This document shows, in pieces, positions 28,553-39,100 of a DNA stretch of 64,000 nucleotides (its first letter is position 1; each line of letters begins with the position of its first letter). Source of the DNA: Pseudomonas fulva 12-X (GTDB lineage: Bacteria > Pseudomonadota > Gammaproteobacteria > Pseudomonadales > Pseudomonadaceae); the NCBI RefSeq assembly GCF_000213805.1, contig NC_015556.1, positions 3,921,001-3,985,000 of the forward strand, given 5' to 3'. The translations under genes were made by a program, and so were the position numbers. The notes beneath the pieces were generated by a model. That model was not told where the DNA came from. It saw only the letters and a list, made by a program, of their open reading frames with translations, and searched no databases.

Positions 28553-29164
28553 TCAAGCCAACGCGGTCTGATAGCGACGGGCGACCTCCGCCCAGTTCAC
28601 CACGTTGTAGAACGCACCGATGTATTCCGGGCGACGATTCTGGTAACGCAGGTAATAGGCGTGCTCCCACACATCCAGGCCGAGAATCGGCGTGTTGCCG
28701 TTCATCAGAGGGCTGTCCTGGTTGCCGGTGCTCTCGACCACCAGCGTCTTCTCTGGCGTAACGCTGAGCCAGGCCCAGCCGCTGCCGAAGCGGGTCAGTG
28801 CCGCCTTGGTGAAGGCGTCCTTGAAGGCCTCGTAGCCGCCCAACTGGCTGTCGATGGCGGCTTTCAGTTCGCCTTGGGGCTCGCCGCCGCCGCTGGTGCT
28901 CATCACCGTCCAGAACAGCGAGTGGTTGGCGTGTCCGCCACCGTTGTTGATCACCGCGCCACGCTTGTCTTCCGGCACCTCCTTGAGGCGGGTCAGCAGC
29001 TCTTCGACCGGCAGCTCACCGAGCGGGTTGCCTTCCAGCGCGGCATTGAGGTTGTTGACGTAAGTCTGGTGATGCTTGCTGTGGTGGATTTCCATGGTTT
29101 GCGCATCGATATGCGGCTCCAGGGCGTCATAGGCATAGGGCAAGGCAGGCAGGCTGTACGGCAT
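28553..29164 (-). CDS. sodA: Manganese superoxide dismutase
   Basis: A Mn/Fe-type superoxide dismutase (203 residues). Metal ligands are H in [12 protein letters not shown] in [12 protein letters not shown] in DVWEHAYYL and the H that follows. The motifs [11 protein letters not shown] and GNQDSPLM are typical of the Mn form (SodM/SodA). It is the fourth gene of a Fur-controlled operon, made when iron is scarce in place of the Fe enzyme. Confidence 0.95.
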   Translation of the reverse strand: MPYSLPALPYAYDALEPHIDAQTMEIHHSKHHQTYVNNLNAALEGNPLGELPVEELLTRLKEVPEDKRGAVINNGGGHANHSLFWTVMSTSGGGEPQGELKAAIDSQLGGYEAFKDAFTKAALTRFGSGWAWLSVTPEKTLVVESTGNQDSPLMNGNTPILGLDVWEHAYYLRYQNRRPEYIGAFYNVVNWAEVARRYQTALA

Positions 29165-29176
29165 GATTTCACTCCT

Positions 29177-29626
29177 CTAATGGTACTGACGACTAGCAGG
29201 CGCGGAGCGCACTGCCATTGGCACATCGCCGGACGCCTGGGCACCCAGCAATCGCTCCGTACGGGGGTAGGCTCCGTGCTCGGCGACAAAGTTCAACACT
29301 CCCGAGTAGCTGCGCCGACTGTGGTGCAGGGCCGCCTGACGCAGCGCAGGCGACAGCTGTTCGCTCGCGATGCAGTGCAGCAGGTGCTCGTGGCAGGCAC
29401 ATAGATGCTCGGCCGCGCTCTCGGGATGGCCGATGGTCAATTGCAGGTCGGCCAGGTTGTGCTGCGAGACGACGAACGCCGCCACCGCCGCATCGGCATC
29501 ACGCCAGCGCTCGAACAGCACCTGAGCCAGGGCGAGCGCCTGCAGGTACTGCTCACGCGCCTCGACCCAGAAGCCTTCGGCGAAGTAGCGGTTACCGGTC
29601 TCGATGAGTCGTTTCCACTGCTCCAT
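29177..29626 (-). CDS. TPR-like protein, orfX of the fumC-sodA operon
   Basis: A 149-residue, all-helical protein with TPR-like pairs (GNRYFAEGFWVEAREQYLQALALAQVLFE is one unit) and several His and Cys residues (HLCACHEHLLHC). It lies between fumC and sodA, like orfX in the P. aeruginosa fagA-fumC-orfX-sodA operon. The function is unknown; the clustered His and Cys residues could bind metal, which is only a guess. Confidence 0.8.
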   Translation of the reverse strand: MEQWKRLIETGNRYFAEGFWVEAREQYLQALALAQVLFERWRDADAAVAAFVVSQHNLADLQLTIGHPESAAEHLCACHEHLLHCIASEQLSPALRQAALHHSRRSYSGVLNFVAEHGAYPRTERLLGAQASGDVPMAVRSAPASRQYH

Positions 29627-29671
29627 GATCTGCCTCCTCGCCTGACGTCAGACACCAATGCCCAGCTGGGC

Positions 29672-31060
29672 CTAGAGACCGCCCTCGGTAAGCCGCTCGG
29701 GGTTGAGCAACTGCTCCAGCTCGGCGCGACCGAGTTCGGTCATTTCTTCGGCCACGTCGATGATCGGCCGACCTTCGCGGTAGGCCTTCTTGGCGATTTC
29801 CGCGGCTTTCTGGTAACCGATCAGCGGATTGAGCGCGGTGACCAGAATCGGATTGCGCCCGAGCGCTTCCTTGAGCTTGGGTTCGTTGACCTTGAAGCTG
29901 GCGATGGCGCGGTCGGCCAGCAAGCGGCTGACGTTGGCCAGCAACTCGATGCTGCCGAGCAGGTTGTGGGCGATCACCGGCAGCATGACGTTCAACTCGA
30001 AGTTGCCGGACTGCCCGGCGACGGCGATGGCGGCGTCATTGCCGATCACCTGGGCGGCGACCATGGCGGTAGCTTCGGGGATCACCGGGTTGACCTTGCC
30101 GGGCATGATCGACGAGCCGGGCTGCAGGGCTTCCAGCTCGATCTCGCTGAGGCCAGCCAGGGGCCCCGAGTTCATCCAGCGCAGGTCGTTGGCGATCTTC
30201 ATCAGCGACACGGCGGTGGTCTTCAGCTGGCCGGACAGCGCGACTGCGGTGTCCTGGGAGCCAATCAGGGCGAAGAAGTTGCTGCCTGGCGTGAACTGCC
30301 GGCCGGTCAGGGCATTGAGCTCCTGGCAGAACAGTTCGGCAAAGCGCGGATGAGCGTTGATGCCGGTGCCCACGGCGGTGCCGCCCTGCGCCAGCGCCTG
30401 CAGCGCCGGCAGCAACCCGGTGAGTAGCTGGATGTTGGCCTGGATCTGTTGGGCCCAGCCATCGAGCACCTGGCTCATGCGCACCGGCATGGCATCCATC
30501 AGGTGGGTGCGTCCGGTTTTCACGTAAGGCTGCACCGCCAGGGACTTGTTGCACAGCACTTCGAGCAGATGCCCGAGCGCCGGCAGCAGCTTTTCACTGA
30601 CCTCGATGGCGGCACTGACGTGAATGGTGGTGGGGATGATGTCGTTGCTGCTCTGGCCGCAGTTGACGTGGTCGTTGGGGTTGATCGGCTCGCCCAGAAT
30701 GCGCGTGGCCAGGGTGGCGATCACCTCGTTGGCGTTCATGTTGGAACTGGTGCCCGAACCGGTCTGGAACACGTCCACCGGAAAGTGCTGCATGAATTCT
30801 TCGGCCAGTAATTGCTGGCAGGCGGCGACGATGGCATCGCCCTGAGCCGGCAGGATCTGCTCCAGATCGACGTTGGCGCGGGCAGCAGCGGCCTTGGCCA
30901 ATATCAGCGCGCGGATGAACGCTTCGGGCATGGCCTGCCCCGACACCGGGAAGTTATTGACCGCACGCTGGGTTTGGGCGCCATACAGAGCCTCGGCGGG
31001 CACAGCCAGCTCACCCATGCTGTCGCGCTCGATACGGGTGTCGCTGTGGGAATTATTCAT
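29672..31060 (-). CDS. fumC: Fumarate hydratase, class II
   Basis: FumC (462 residues) interconverts fumarate and malate. It is the iron-free, oxygen-stable class; the fumarase/aspartase signature GSSIMPGKVN is present, with TGSGTSSNMNANEV and GRTHLMDA. Placing an iron-independent fumarase beside Mn-SOD behind a Fur box fits an iron-sparing response. It starts 8 nt inside fagA. Confidence 0.96.
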   Translation of the reverse strand: MNNSHSDTRIERDSMGELAVPAEALYGAQTQRAVNNFPVSGQAMPEAFIRALILAKAAAARANVDLEQILPAQGDAIVAACQQLLAEEFMQHFPVDVFQTGSGTSSNMNANEVIATLATRILGEPINPNDHVNCGQSSNDIIPTTIHVSAAIEVSEKLLPALGHLLEVLCNKSLAVQPYVKTGRTHLMDAMPVRMSQVLDGWAQQIQANIQLLTGLLPALQALAQGGTAVGTGINAHPRFAELFCQELNALTGRQFTPGSNFFALIGSQDTAVALSGQLKTTAVSLMKIANDLRWMNSGPLAGLSEIELEALQPGSSIMPGKVNPVIPEATAMVAAQVIGNDAAIAVAGQSGNFELNVMLPVIAHNLLGSIELLANVSRLLADRAIASFKVNEPKLKEALGRNPILVTALNPLIGYQKAAEIAKKAYREGRPIIDVAEEMTELGRAELEQLLNPERLTEGGL

Positions 31061-31448
31061 AGGGGTTTCCTTCTGCCAGTTCGGAGATCGAAAGCGAGGG
31101 CTGCATGCGCAAGGTGGCCAGGCGGTTGCGCGCGCTAATCAGGCTGCGCTGCTGCTCGCGGTCGACCGCCAGGTGCTGCAGGGCGTAGAGCGAGCGATAG
31201 GCGTGATCCAGACAGACACTGCGCCAGTGCCAGGGCAGCGCCGTGTCGCAGGCGGTGTCCATGAGTAGGGTCAGGGTGGTCAGCGACATCCGCCAGGGGC
31301 ACAGACGCCCGTGTTCGACCAGCTGGCGGCCCTGCGCCCAGTGCAGATCCAGCAGTCGCGGCTCGTCTGGCAGCAGCGCGCAGCGGATCCTGAATCCCAG
31401 CCAGTGCCAGCAATCCAGACAAGGCGTAGTGCTCGAACGAAATCTCAT
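31053..31448 (-). CDS. fagA: Fur-associated gene FagA
   Basis: A 131-residue protein of unknown biochemical function, named for its place at the head of the Fur-repressed fumC-sodA operon. It is rich in Leu, Trp, His and Cys (CLDCWHWLG near the N terminus; DTACDTALPWHWRSVCLDHAYRS centrally), a composition that could suit metal or haem contact. The start has TGAGGA before it. A Fur box lies 16 nt upstream. The 3' end overlaps fumC. Confidence 0.85.
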   Translation of the reverse strand: MRFRSSTTPCLDCWHWLGFRIRCALLPDEPRLLDLHWAQGRQLVEHGRLCPWRMSLTTLTLLMDTACDTALPWHWRSVCLDHAYRSLYALQHLAVDREQQRSLISARNRLATLRMQPSLSISELAEGNPYE

Positions 31449-31463
31449 GGCGAATCCTCAAAA

Positions 31464-31482
31464 GATAATGATATTAATTCCT
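31464..31482 (-). promoter_or_regulatory. Fur box upstream of fagA
   Basis: GATAATGATATTAATTCCT matches the 19-bp Fur consensus at 14 positions, with the first ten exact. It lies in an AT-rich stretch 16 nt upstream of fagA and would overlap the promoter. Repression by Fe-Fur of fagA-fumC-orfX-sodA is established in P. aeruginosa. Confidence 0.8.
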
Positions 31483-31582
31483 ATATAGGAAAAATAATCA
31501 ATCCTTTGTGGCAAATACAAACGCAGGTGCCGATTCGTAGAGATGGGATGTCGTAAGCGGACTTGCTCGCTAAAAAGCGCTG

Positions 31583-31768
31583 AGAACCTGTTCAAAGTCT
31601 GCTGCGCGTCGGCACTGCGGCGTTAAAAACAGGCTGGAATGCCAGCCCAGTCGGACTGCTCATTTACAGCTTGTAAAGTCGAGCGCGACTCCGACCGGTC
31701 CTCGCCTGTTTTCGTGGGGCCGCCTAGGCCTTGCATTGCTCTAGCTCGCGAGACTTTGAACAGGCTCT
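31583..31768 (+). repeat. Dispersed inverted-end repeat, copy B (186 bp)
   Basis: The 18-bp terminal inverted repeats AGAACCTGTTCAAAGTCT (31583-31600) and 31751-31768 match at 17 of 18 positions. Internal blocks (CGTTAAAAACAGGCT, CCTCGCCTGTTTT, GCCTTGCATTGCTCTAGCTC) match copy A read in reverse. About 45 bp of additional palindromic sequence lies in the middle. There is no coding capacity. It occupies most of the 400-nt gene-free stretch between fagA and the 3' end of pmbA, together with the Fur box region and two hairpins. Confidence 0.75.
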
Positions 31769-31790
31769 GAGAAAGAAACGGCACGAAGGA

Positions 31791-31815
31791 AAGCCGTCGC
31801 CTTGCACGACGGCTT
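31791..31815. repeat. Hairpin between repeat copy B and pmbA
   Basis: Perfect 9-bp stem AAGCCGTCG / CGACGGCTT with a 7-nt loop, just downstream of the pmbA terminator. Confidence 0.5.
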
Positions 31816-31819
31816 GCAG

Positions 31820-31846
31820 AAGAAAGGGCGCCAGGGGCGCCCTTCT
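31820..31846 (-). terminator. Rho-independent terminator of pmbA
   Basis: On the minus strand AAGGGCGCC / GGCGCCCTT (31844-31824) with a 3-nt loop, then TTCTTC. It lies directly after the pmbA stop codon. Confidence 0.75.
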
Positions 31847-31849
31847 GGT

Positions 31850-33196
31850 TCAGCTGCCGGCGACGGTCATCTTTTCGATCAGCACCGAGCCCGTGCGGAT
31901 ATTGCTGCGCAGCTCCAGGTCGCTGCCAACGGCGACGATCTGCCGGAACATGTCGCGCATGTTGCCGGCGATGGTCACCTCCTGCACGGCGAACTGGATC
32001 TCGCCATTTTCGACCCAGTAACCGCCTGCGCCGCGGGAATAGTCACCGGTCACCATGTTCAGGCCATGGCCCATCAGCTCGGTAACCAGCAGCCCGCGGC
32101 CCATGCGCTTGATCAGTGCCTGCTGATCTTCCTCGCCGTGGCTGACGAACAGGTTGTGCACACCACCGGCGTTGGCGGTACTCGGCATGCCCAGCTTGCG
32201 CCCGGAGTAGGTGCTCAGAATGTAGGACACCAGGCGGCCGCCCTCGACGAACGGCTTGGCGTAGGTAGCCAGGCCGTCGCCATCGAACGAGGCGCTGCCC
32301 ATGGCGCGCGGGATGTGAGGGCGCTCGTCGAGGTTCAGCCAGGACGGGAACAGTTGCTCGCCCAGAGTGCCTTCCAGGAACGACGACTTGCGATACAGGG
32401 CGCCGCCGGAAATGGCACCCAGAAAACTGCCGAACAGCCCGGTGGCCAGCTCTGCCGAGAACAGCACCGGAACCTCGCAGGTCGACACCGGGCGCGCGCC
32501 AAGACGGCTGACCGCACGCTGGGCGGCGCGGCGGCCGATGCTGGCGGCGTCGGCGAGCAGGTTGCCCTGGCTGTTCACGTCGTACCAGTAGTCGCGCTGC
32601 ATCTGCCCTTCGCTCTCGGCGATCATCACGCAGCTGAGGCTGTGGCGGGTGCTGGCGTAGCCGCCGATGAAGCCATGGCTGTTGCCATACACGCGGCAGC
32701 CCTGGTGGGTACCCAGGCTGGTGCCATCGGCATTGCGAATGCGCGCATCGGTATCGAACGCCGCCGCTTCACAGGTCAGCGCACGCTCGACGGCCTGCTC
32801 GGGGGTGATGTCCCAGGCGTGGTAGAGATCCAGATCCGGCAGATCGCGGGCCATCAGCGCCGCGTCGGCCAGGCCGGCGCTTTCATCTTCGGAGGCGTGC
32901 TTGGCGATTGCCAGGGCAGCCGCCACGGTTTCGCGAATAGCTGCTTCGCCGGTCGCCGAAGTGCTGGCCGAGCCCTTGCGCTGCCCCACATAGAGGGTAA
33001 TGCCGAAACCCTGGTCACGGTTGAATTCGACGGTTTCCACCTCGCGCTGCCGCACCGTGGTGGACAGCCCCTGCTCCACCGATACGGCGACTTCGCAGGC
33101 GGTGGCGCCCTGCTTCTTGGCCTCGGCGAGAATCTGTTCGACCTGCGCCTGCAAACCGGGCAGCGCGGCGGGTCCGACTACTTCCACTTCACTCAT
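31850..33196 (-). CDS. pmbA: Metalloprotease PmbA (TldE)
   Basis: PmbA/TldE (448 residues) is the non-catalytic partner of TldD. The TldD/E heterodimer degrades unfolded peptides and processes microcin- or CcdA-type substrates. It lacks the HExxxH of TldD, as expected. ATG 33196 has AGGAG upstream and replaces a longer frame that opens with no site. pmbA, yjgA and tldD are clustered as in P. aeruginosa, with yjgA on the opposite strand between them. Confidence 0.94.
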   Translation of the reverse strand: MSEVEVVGPAALPGLQAQVEQILAEAKKQGATACEVAVSVEQGLSTTVRQREVETVEFNRDQGFGITLYVGQRKGSASTSATGEAAIRETVAAALAIAKHASEDESAGLADAALMARDLPDLDLYHAWDITPEQAVERALTCEAAAFDTDARIRNADGTSLGTHQGCRVYGNSHGFIGGYASTRHSLSCVMIAESEGQMQRDYWYDVNSQGNLLADAASIGRRAAQRAVSRLGARPVSTCEVPVLFSAELATGLFGSFLGAISGGALYRKSSFLEGTLGEQLFPSWLNLDERPHIPRAMGSASFDGDGLATYAKPFVEGGRLVSYILSTYSGRKLGMPSTANAGGVHNLFVSHGEEDQQALIKRMGRGLLVTELMGHGLNMVTGDYSRGAGGYWVENGEIQFAVQEVTIAGNMRDMFRQIVAVGSDLELRSNIRTGSVLIEKMTVAGS

Positions 33197-33298
33197 AACG
33201 ACTCCTGAACGATGGCCACAGCGGCAACGACGCGGGCGCCGCATGCGGCAAGAAACTTGCTGCTATCATGGCGACGTTTCCCATTGGATCACCGCCCC

Positions 33299-33817
33299 AT
33301 GTCTGATTACTCCGATGACTTCTCCGGCGAGAAGAGCAAATCCCAAGTCAAGCGCGAACTGCACGCACTCCAGGAACTGGGCCAGCGCCTGGCCGGCCTC
33401 AAGCCCGATCTGCAGCGCAAGCTTCCCCTGACCGACGCCTTGCGCCGCGCCCTGGAAGAAGCACCGAAGCACACCGCCAACTCGGCCAAGAAACGCCATG
33501 TCCAGTTCATCGGCAAGCTGATGCGCGAACAGGACATCGACGCCATCGTCGCGCTGCTCGACCAGGTCGACGCCTCCACCCGCCAGTACAACGAACGCTT
33601 CCACAACCTCGAGCGCTGGCGCGACCGGCTGATCGAGGGCAACGACGAGGTGCTGGAAAAATTCATCAGCGAATACCCCGATGCCGACCGCCAGCACCTG
33701 CGCGGCCTGATTCGCCACGCCCAGCACGAAGCGGCCCAGAACAAGGCACCGGCCGCCTCACGCAAGATCTTCAAGTACATTCGCGAGCTCGACGACACCC
33801 AGCGCGGCCTGCGCTAA
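33299..33817 (+). CDS. darP: Ribosome biogenesis factor YjgA (DarP)
   Basis: A 172-residue DUF615 protein, highly charged and helical, that associates with late 50S precursors. The pattern [37 protein letters not shown] and [14 protein letters not shown] is the family signature. ATG 33299 gives the typical acidic MSDYSDDF start. The upstream extension overlaps the divergent pmbA 5' end and is not supported. Confidence 0.92.
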   Translation: MSDYSDDFSGEKSKSQVKRELHALQELGQRLAGLKPDLQRKLPLTDALRRALEEAPKHTANSAKKRHVQFIGKLMREQDIDAIVALLDQVDASTRQYNERFHNLERWRDRLIEGNDEVLEKFISEYPDADRQHLRGLIRHAQHEAAQNKAPAASRKIFKYIRELDDTQRGLR

Positions 33818-33852
33818 GCGCCCCGCGCGGATGACGCCGCCGCCCGCGCCCA

Positions 33853-35295
33853 TCACGCGCCAGTACCGCCGACCGTGATCGCATCGATCTTCAGGGTCGG
33901 CTGACCGACGCCGACCGGCACCGACTGGCCATCCTTGCCGCAGGTGCCGACGCCGCTGTCCAGCGCCAGGTCGTTGCCGACCATCGACACTCGACTCATC
34001 GCTTCCGGCCCGTTGCCGATCAGGGTCGCACCCTTGACCGGCGCAGTGATCTTGCCGTCCTCGATCAGGTACGCCTCGCTGGTGGAGAACACGAACTTGC
34101 CGCTGGTGATGTCGACCTGACCACCGCCGAGGTTGGCGCAGTAGATACCCTTTTTGACCGAACGGATGATCTCCTCGGGTTCGCTCTCGCCGGCTAGCAT
34201 GTAGGTGTTGGTCATGCGCGGCATCGGCAGGTGAGAGTAGGACTCGCGGCGACCGTTACCGGTGCGCGCCACGCCCATCAGGCGGGCGTTGAGCTTGTCC
34301 TGCATGTAGCCCTTGAGCACGCCGTTCTCGATCAGCGTGGTGCACTGGGTCGGCGTGCCCTCGTCGTCCATGCTCAACGAACCACGACGCTCGGCCAGGG
34401 TGCCGTCGTCGACGATGGTGCACAGCTTGGACGCCACCTGCTGGCCGATCTTGCCGCTGTAGTTGGAGCTGCCCTTGCGGTTGAAGTCGCCCTCCAGGCC
34501 ATGGCCGACCGCCTCGTGCAGCAGCACGCCGGACCAGCCGGCGCCCATCACCACCGGCAAGGTGCCGGCCGGTGCAGCAACCGCTTCGAGGTTGACCAGT
34601 GCCTGGCGCAGCGCCTCGCGGGCGTAGCCCATGGCGCGGTCTTCATTGAGGAAGTAGCGGTAGTCGGTACGCCCGCCGCCGCCGTGGCCACCGCGCTCGC
34701 GGCGGCCGTTCTGCTCGACGATCACGCTGACGTTGAAACGCACCAGGGGACGGATATCGGCGCCCAGGCTGCCGTCGGTGGCGGCGACCAGCACGCGATC
34801 CCACACGCCGGCCAGGCTCACCGTCACCTGTTTGATGCGCGGGTCCAGGGCGCGGGTGGCGATGTCGATGCGCTTGAGCAGCTCGACCTTCTGGGCGCGG
34901 TCGATCACGTCCAGCGGGTTGTCGGCGGCGTACAGCGGCATCACCTCGGTGGCCTTGAAGGCTTGCACGCGGCCCTGCTGCCCGGCACGGGCAATCGAGC
35001 GCGCGGCACGAGCCGCCTGGCTCAGCGCCTCGGGGGTGATGGCGTTGCTGTAGGCGAAGCCGGTTTTTTCACCGGACTGGGCACGTACGCCCACGCCCTG
35101 GTCGAGGTTGAAGCTGCCTTCCTTGACGATGCCGTCTTCCAGCACCCAGGTTTCCGAGACCTGGGTCTGGAAGTACAGGTCGGCGGCGTCGATGCCAGGG
35201 CCGGCCAGCTCGCCGAGTACGCCCGGCAGGTGCTCCAGGGTCAGGCCACCGGGGCTCAGCAGTTGCTCGCTGACGGTCGATAACAGGTCGCTCAT
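33853..35295 (-). CDS. tldD: Metalloprotease TldD
   Basis: TldD (480 residues) is the catalytic subunit of TldD/E. The zinc motif is [11 protein letters not shown], a HExxxH type that binds zinc with a distal cysteine. Its ATG overlaps the stop of the upstream nitrilase gene (ATGA) with GGAG before it, so the two are translated together. Confidence 0.95.
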   Translation of the reverse strand: MSDLLSTVSEQLLSPGGLTLEHLPGVLGELAGPGIDAADLYFQTQVSETWVLEDGIVKEGSFNLDQGVGVRAQSGEKTGFAYSNAITPEALSQAARAARSIARAGQQGRVQAFKATEVMPLYAADNPLDVIDRAQKVELLKRIDIATRALDPRIKQVTVSLAGVWDRVLVAATDGSLGADIRPLVRFNVSVIVEQNGRRERGGHGGGGRTDYRYFLNEDRAMGYAREALRQALVNLEAVAAPAGTLPVVMGAGWSGVLLHEAVGHGLEGDFNRKGSSNYSGKIGQQVASKLCTIVDDGTLAERRGSLSMDDEGTPTQCTTLIENGVLKGYMQDKLNARLMGVARTGNGRRESYSHLPMPRMTNTYMLAGESEPEEIIRSVKKGIYCANLGGGQVDITSGKFVFSTSEAYLIEDGKITAPVKGATLIGNGPEAMSRVSMVGNDLALDSGVGTCGKDGQSVPVGVGQPTLKIDAITVGGTGA

Positions 35296-36146
35296 AAGGT
35301 CTCCACATCAGGCTGCCGCGGCTCGGCCGCAGCGAAAAATCGTTTGTGTCGCAGCACAGGCATCCGGTCGCGGATCGCCGCCTGCTCGGCGGTATCCCGT
35401 TCGGCCAGCAAAGCCGCCTCGCCATCGGCATGTTCGGCCAGCTTACGCCCCCAGGGGTCGACGATCAGGCTGTGCCCGTAAGTTTCTCGGCCACCAGGGT
35501 GGATGCCGCCCTGGGCCGCCGCCAGCAGGTAGCACTGGGTTTCGATGGCCCGCGAACGGATCAGTACCTCCCAGTGCGCCGCCCCGGTAACCCGGGTGAA
35601 GGCTGACGGCGCGCTGATCAACTCCGCGCCGGCTTCACGCAGCGCGCTATAGAGCTCAGGAAAGCGCAGGTCATAGCAGACGGTCAAACCCAGACGCCCG
35701 ACGGGCGTGTCGGCCACCACTATCTGCCCGCCATGGGCATAGTCGTCCGACTCGCGATAGCGGCCGCGGCTGTCACTGACATCCACGTCGAACAGGTGCA
35801 GTTTGTCGTAACGGGCGACGAATTCGCCGTGCTCATCGACCATCAGCGAACAGGCCCGCGGCTTGCCTTCGGGCTCGCCTTGCGGTGGCAGCGGCAAGGT
35901 GCCGGCAACGATCCACAGGCCGAGCTCTCGGGCAGTGCGCTGCAGCCAGGGTAATACCGGACCCTCGCCGCTGGCCTCCAGGCGGCCCAGTGCGGCGGCA
36001 TCGCGGCGGCCCAGGGCCGAAAAGTTTTCCGGCAGCACCGCCAATCGCGCCCCACCTGCCGCGGCCTGCTCCAGCAGGCGCCGGGCCTGCAGAAGGTTGG
36101 CGGCGATATCGTCCTGGCTGACCATCTGGATCACAGCGAATGACAT
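35292..36146 (-). CDS. Carbon-nitrogen hydrolase (nitrilase superfamily)
   Basis: A 284-residue amidase with the Glu-Lys-Cys triad: E in PENFSAL, K in [11 protein letters not shown] in [11 protein letters not shown]. It belongs to the Nit1/NitFhit branch, whose members include deaminated-glutathione amidase, the likely activity here. ATG 36146 has GGAGG at 5 nt; a GTG three bases earlier is too close to it. It lies between yhdP and tldD in one operon. Confidence 0.9.
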   Translation of the reverse strand: MSFAVIQMVSQDDIAANLLQARRLLEQAAAGGARLAVLPENFSALGRRDAAALGRLEASGEGPVLPWLQRTARELGLWIVAGTLPLPPQGEPEGKPRACSLMVDEHGEFVARYDKLHLFDVDVSDSRGRYRESDDYAHGGQIVVADTPVGRLGLTVCYDLRFPELYSALREAGAELISAPSAFTRVTGAAHWEVLIRSRAIETQCYLLAAAQGGIHPGGRETYGHSLIVDPWGRKLAEHADGEAALLAERDTAEQAAIRDRMPVLRHKRFFAAAEPRQPDVETL

Positions 36147-36159
36147 CACGACCTCCGGC

Positions 36160-39100
36160 TCAGTTGGGCTTTTCGAACGGCTTGTCGAATTTCAGTTCCG
36201 GGTCGTGCAACGTGCCCTTGACGTCGTACTGCACGCTGGCGAAGCGCGCCACGCGATCCCCCAGCAGCTTGTCGGCGATGAACAGCGCACCACCAATGGC
36301 CGGTGCGCCGACGATCAAGGCGGCAATCGGCAGGTTGTTGGTCACCGGCAGGGTGACCAGCAGCTTGGCGTCGATACCTTCGTTGACCATGTTCAGGGTG
36401 CCGTTGAGCTCCAGGTTGCTCGACGGGCCGGTCATGGTGATCGGCTCCTGGGTGACGAACACGCCATCGGTAGCCATCAGGTTGCCTTTCACCCGGTCGT
36501 AGCTCAGGCCCTTGTCGAGCAGGTCGGAAAAATCCAGGCGCAGACGGCGACCGATGGAGTTGAAGTTGAGCAGGCCGAATACCCGCAGCGCCGAAGCCGA
36601 GCCCTGCACCTCGACGAACTGGCCCTTGCGCAGCGCCGCATCCAGGCTGCCGGAGTAGCGCTTGAGGCTGAACCAGGCCGGCGAGCCCGGCCAATGGCCG
36701 TTGGCGTCCAGGCGGAAGCTTTCACTGGTCGCAGAAGGCGCGTAGCCCCAGGCCTTGAGCACTTCGGAAAGTTTCTCGCCCTGCAGGCGGCCCTTGTACC
36801 AGCTGCGCGTCTGCCCCGGCACGCCCTGCCAGCCGATGGCGCCGCCCATATGCAGCCCCTTGAGATTGATGTCCAGGTCACTGAACTGCACGCCCTGGCC
36901 GTCAGGACGCGCCTTGAGCGACCAGGTGCCCATGTCGTCGTCGCCCTGGAACACGTGGGCGACGCGCAGGTTCAATGCCGGAATCTTGCGTGGGTCGAAG
37001 TCGGCCAGTGGATCGGGCTCATCCGGTTCCGGTTCGTTCTCGGTCTTCGGCTTGGCGGCCGGCAGCCGCACATATTCCATGTCGGCGACGATAGGCTTGT
37101 CGGCGGCTTCGAACAGGTCGATGCGGCCCTTGGCCAGGGTGCTGTCCAGGTTCAGCGACCAACCGCCATTGAGGGGACGGAGGCCCACATCCAGATCATC
37201 GAGTTTCTGCCCAAAGCCTTGGAAGTGGCCGATACGCAGCTGCGCATCGCTGAACAATTGCTGAGTCTGCTGGCGTGACGCCTGTTGATAAGGCTCGATA
37301 GCCTTCTGCCATTCGGCTAGGTCGACCTGCTCCACGCGCCCACGCACCCGCACGCCGCGAGCGGTCGGCAGGATCGCCGGGCCATCGCCGATGCGCAGCT
37401 CGCCGCGGCTCTGGTCGAACTTGCCGGCAGGTGAAGCCAGGGTGAAGCTGGCCACGTTGGCGTAGTCGAGCCCATAACGTTGCTCGGCGCCGCCGAAACT
37501 CATACGCCACTGAGTCGCGCGCTGCTCGTCAGCGGTCTTGCCGAAAGGCGCCGGCAAGGCAATGCTCAGTCCCTTGAGGTCGGAGTCGACAGTCAACTGG
37601 CTTTGTGCGCCCTCCAGGCTCAGGTTCAGGCGATACGGCAGGCTACCTTCGGCCGGCAGCTTCTGCTTGACGCCCAACCACTGCGTCAGGTTCGCCAACG
37701 CCACCACGCCATTGGCTTCGATCCGGCTGCGCGGCTGACCGGGCTTGCCATCGGCCACCGCCTTGCCGCGGATGGCATGGCCCAGCGCCCGGGCAGTGAT
37801 CGCCGGCGCGCTCAGGCCCTTGCTGGTGTCGTAGCGAAAATCTCCAGTCACGTCGTTCAACTGCAGCTCGGGCTTGCTGATGGCGAGCGAGGCCTTGTTG
37901 GCACTGAAGTCGACGATCACGTTGGCCGGCTCGCCTTTTTGCAGCGGGATATCCAGATTCAGCGCGCCATTGAGGGCGCCCTCGCCTTTCCAGCCAGCAA
38001 AGGTATCGGCGACGCCCAGCGGGGTTTCCTGGAGGATCTTCAGGCCGTCGCCGACGCTGCTTTGCAGCTTGCCCTTGAGTTTGAGGTGTGGGGTCTGGCC
38101 ACTGTCGACATGGGGAATATCGGCAAATGCCTCGCGCACGCGGCTGTCGAGAATCTTGCCTTCGGAAACGCGCACACGCACGCCGCTGTCCTCTATCAGC
38201 ACCTGACCGCGAGCATCACGCAACTCAGGCCAGCCAGGCTGGAAGGCCAGCTCGGCGTCCTGCACGTCGAAGAACAGGCTGATGCTGCGCACTGCCGGGT
38301 CCGGGTTGCGGTTGATCGAACCCTGGTACTGGAAATAGCCCTCGTTGACCTTGCCGCTGCGGATGGCGGTCTTCAGCCATTCGTCGAGCGCCGGGCTGAG
38401 CACCGGGGTCGGCAGGTATTTCTCGGTGAAGCGCGCATCACCGTCGCGCATGCCGACGCGCAGGTCCATGTAATCCTCGCGCTCGGGATCCTTGAGCATG
38501 CGGATCAGGAAGTCGCCGGCCACCTTGCCCTCTTCGCCGACCACCTGCAGGTAGGGCGCGCGCAGGGTGAAGCCTTCATCGTCAAGGGTCCAGGTCAGCC
38601 GGCCCTTGGCCTCTTGGTAGACCCAGGCCTTCGGGAACAGGGTGGTCAGGTGCAGGGAGAAATCTTCGCTGTCGACCTTCAGTTCGCCACCACCGAGGTC
38701 GCCGGTGATGCTGCCGCTGCCATTCTCAACGGCAGGCGAGGCGTGCCAGGCGGAAAAGCCGATGCGTTCCAGGTTGGCAGAGAACTGCAGACGCTTGGGA
38801 TCTTCCGAATCTGGCTGGAAGCTCGCGTTGAGGTTGCGCAGGCCGCCGTGGGGCTTGAGGGTCTGCAGCAGATCGAGGGCGTTGTCCGGCAGCGGCGCCA
38901 GGCTCTCGACCAGCGGCACCAGCGGGCCGACATCGAGGCGGTCGGCGCTCAGTTTCCACAGCTGCGATTGATCACCACGAGCAGCCTGGTGGCCAAGGGA
39001 AATACGCGCTTCCCCCCAGCGGGTCTCGCCGCGGCTGAAGGCGAAATCGTCGAGCAGCAGATCGAAGTCGTCGCCCTTGCGTTCGAAGTAGGCGTTCAGG

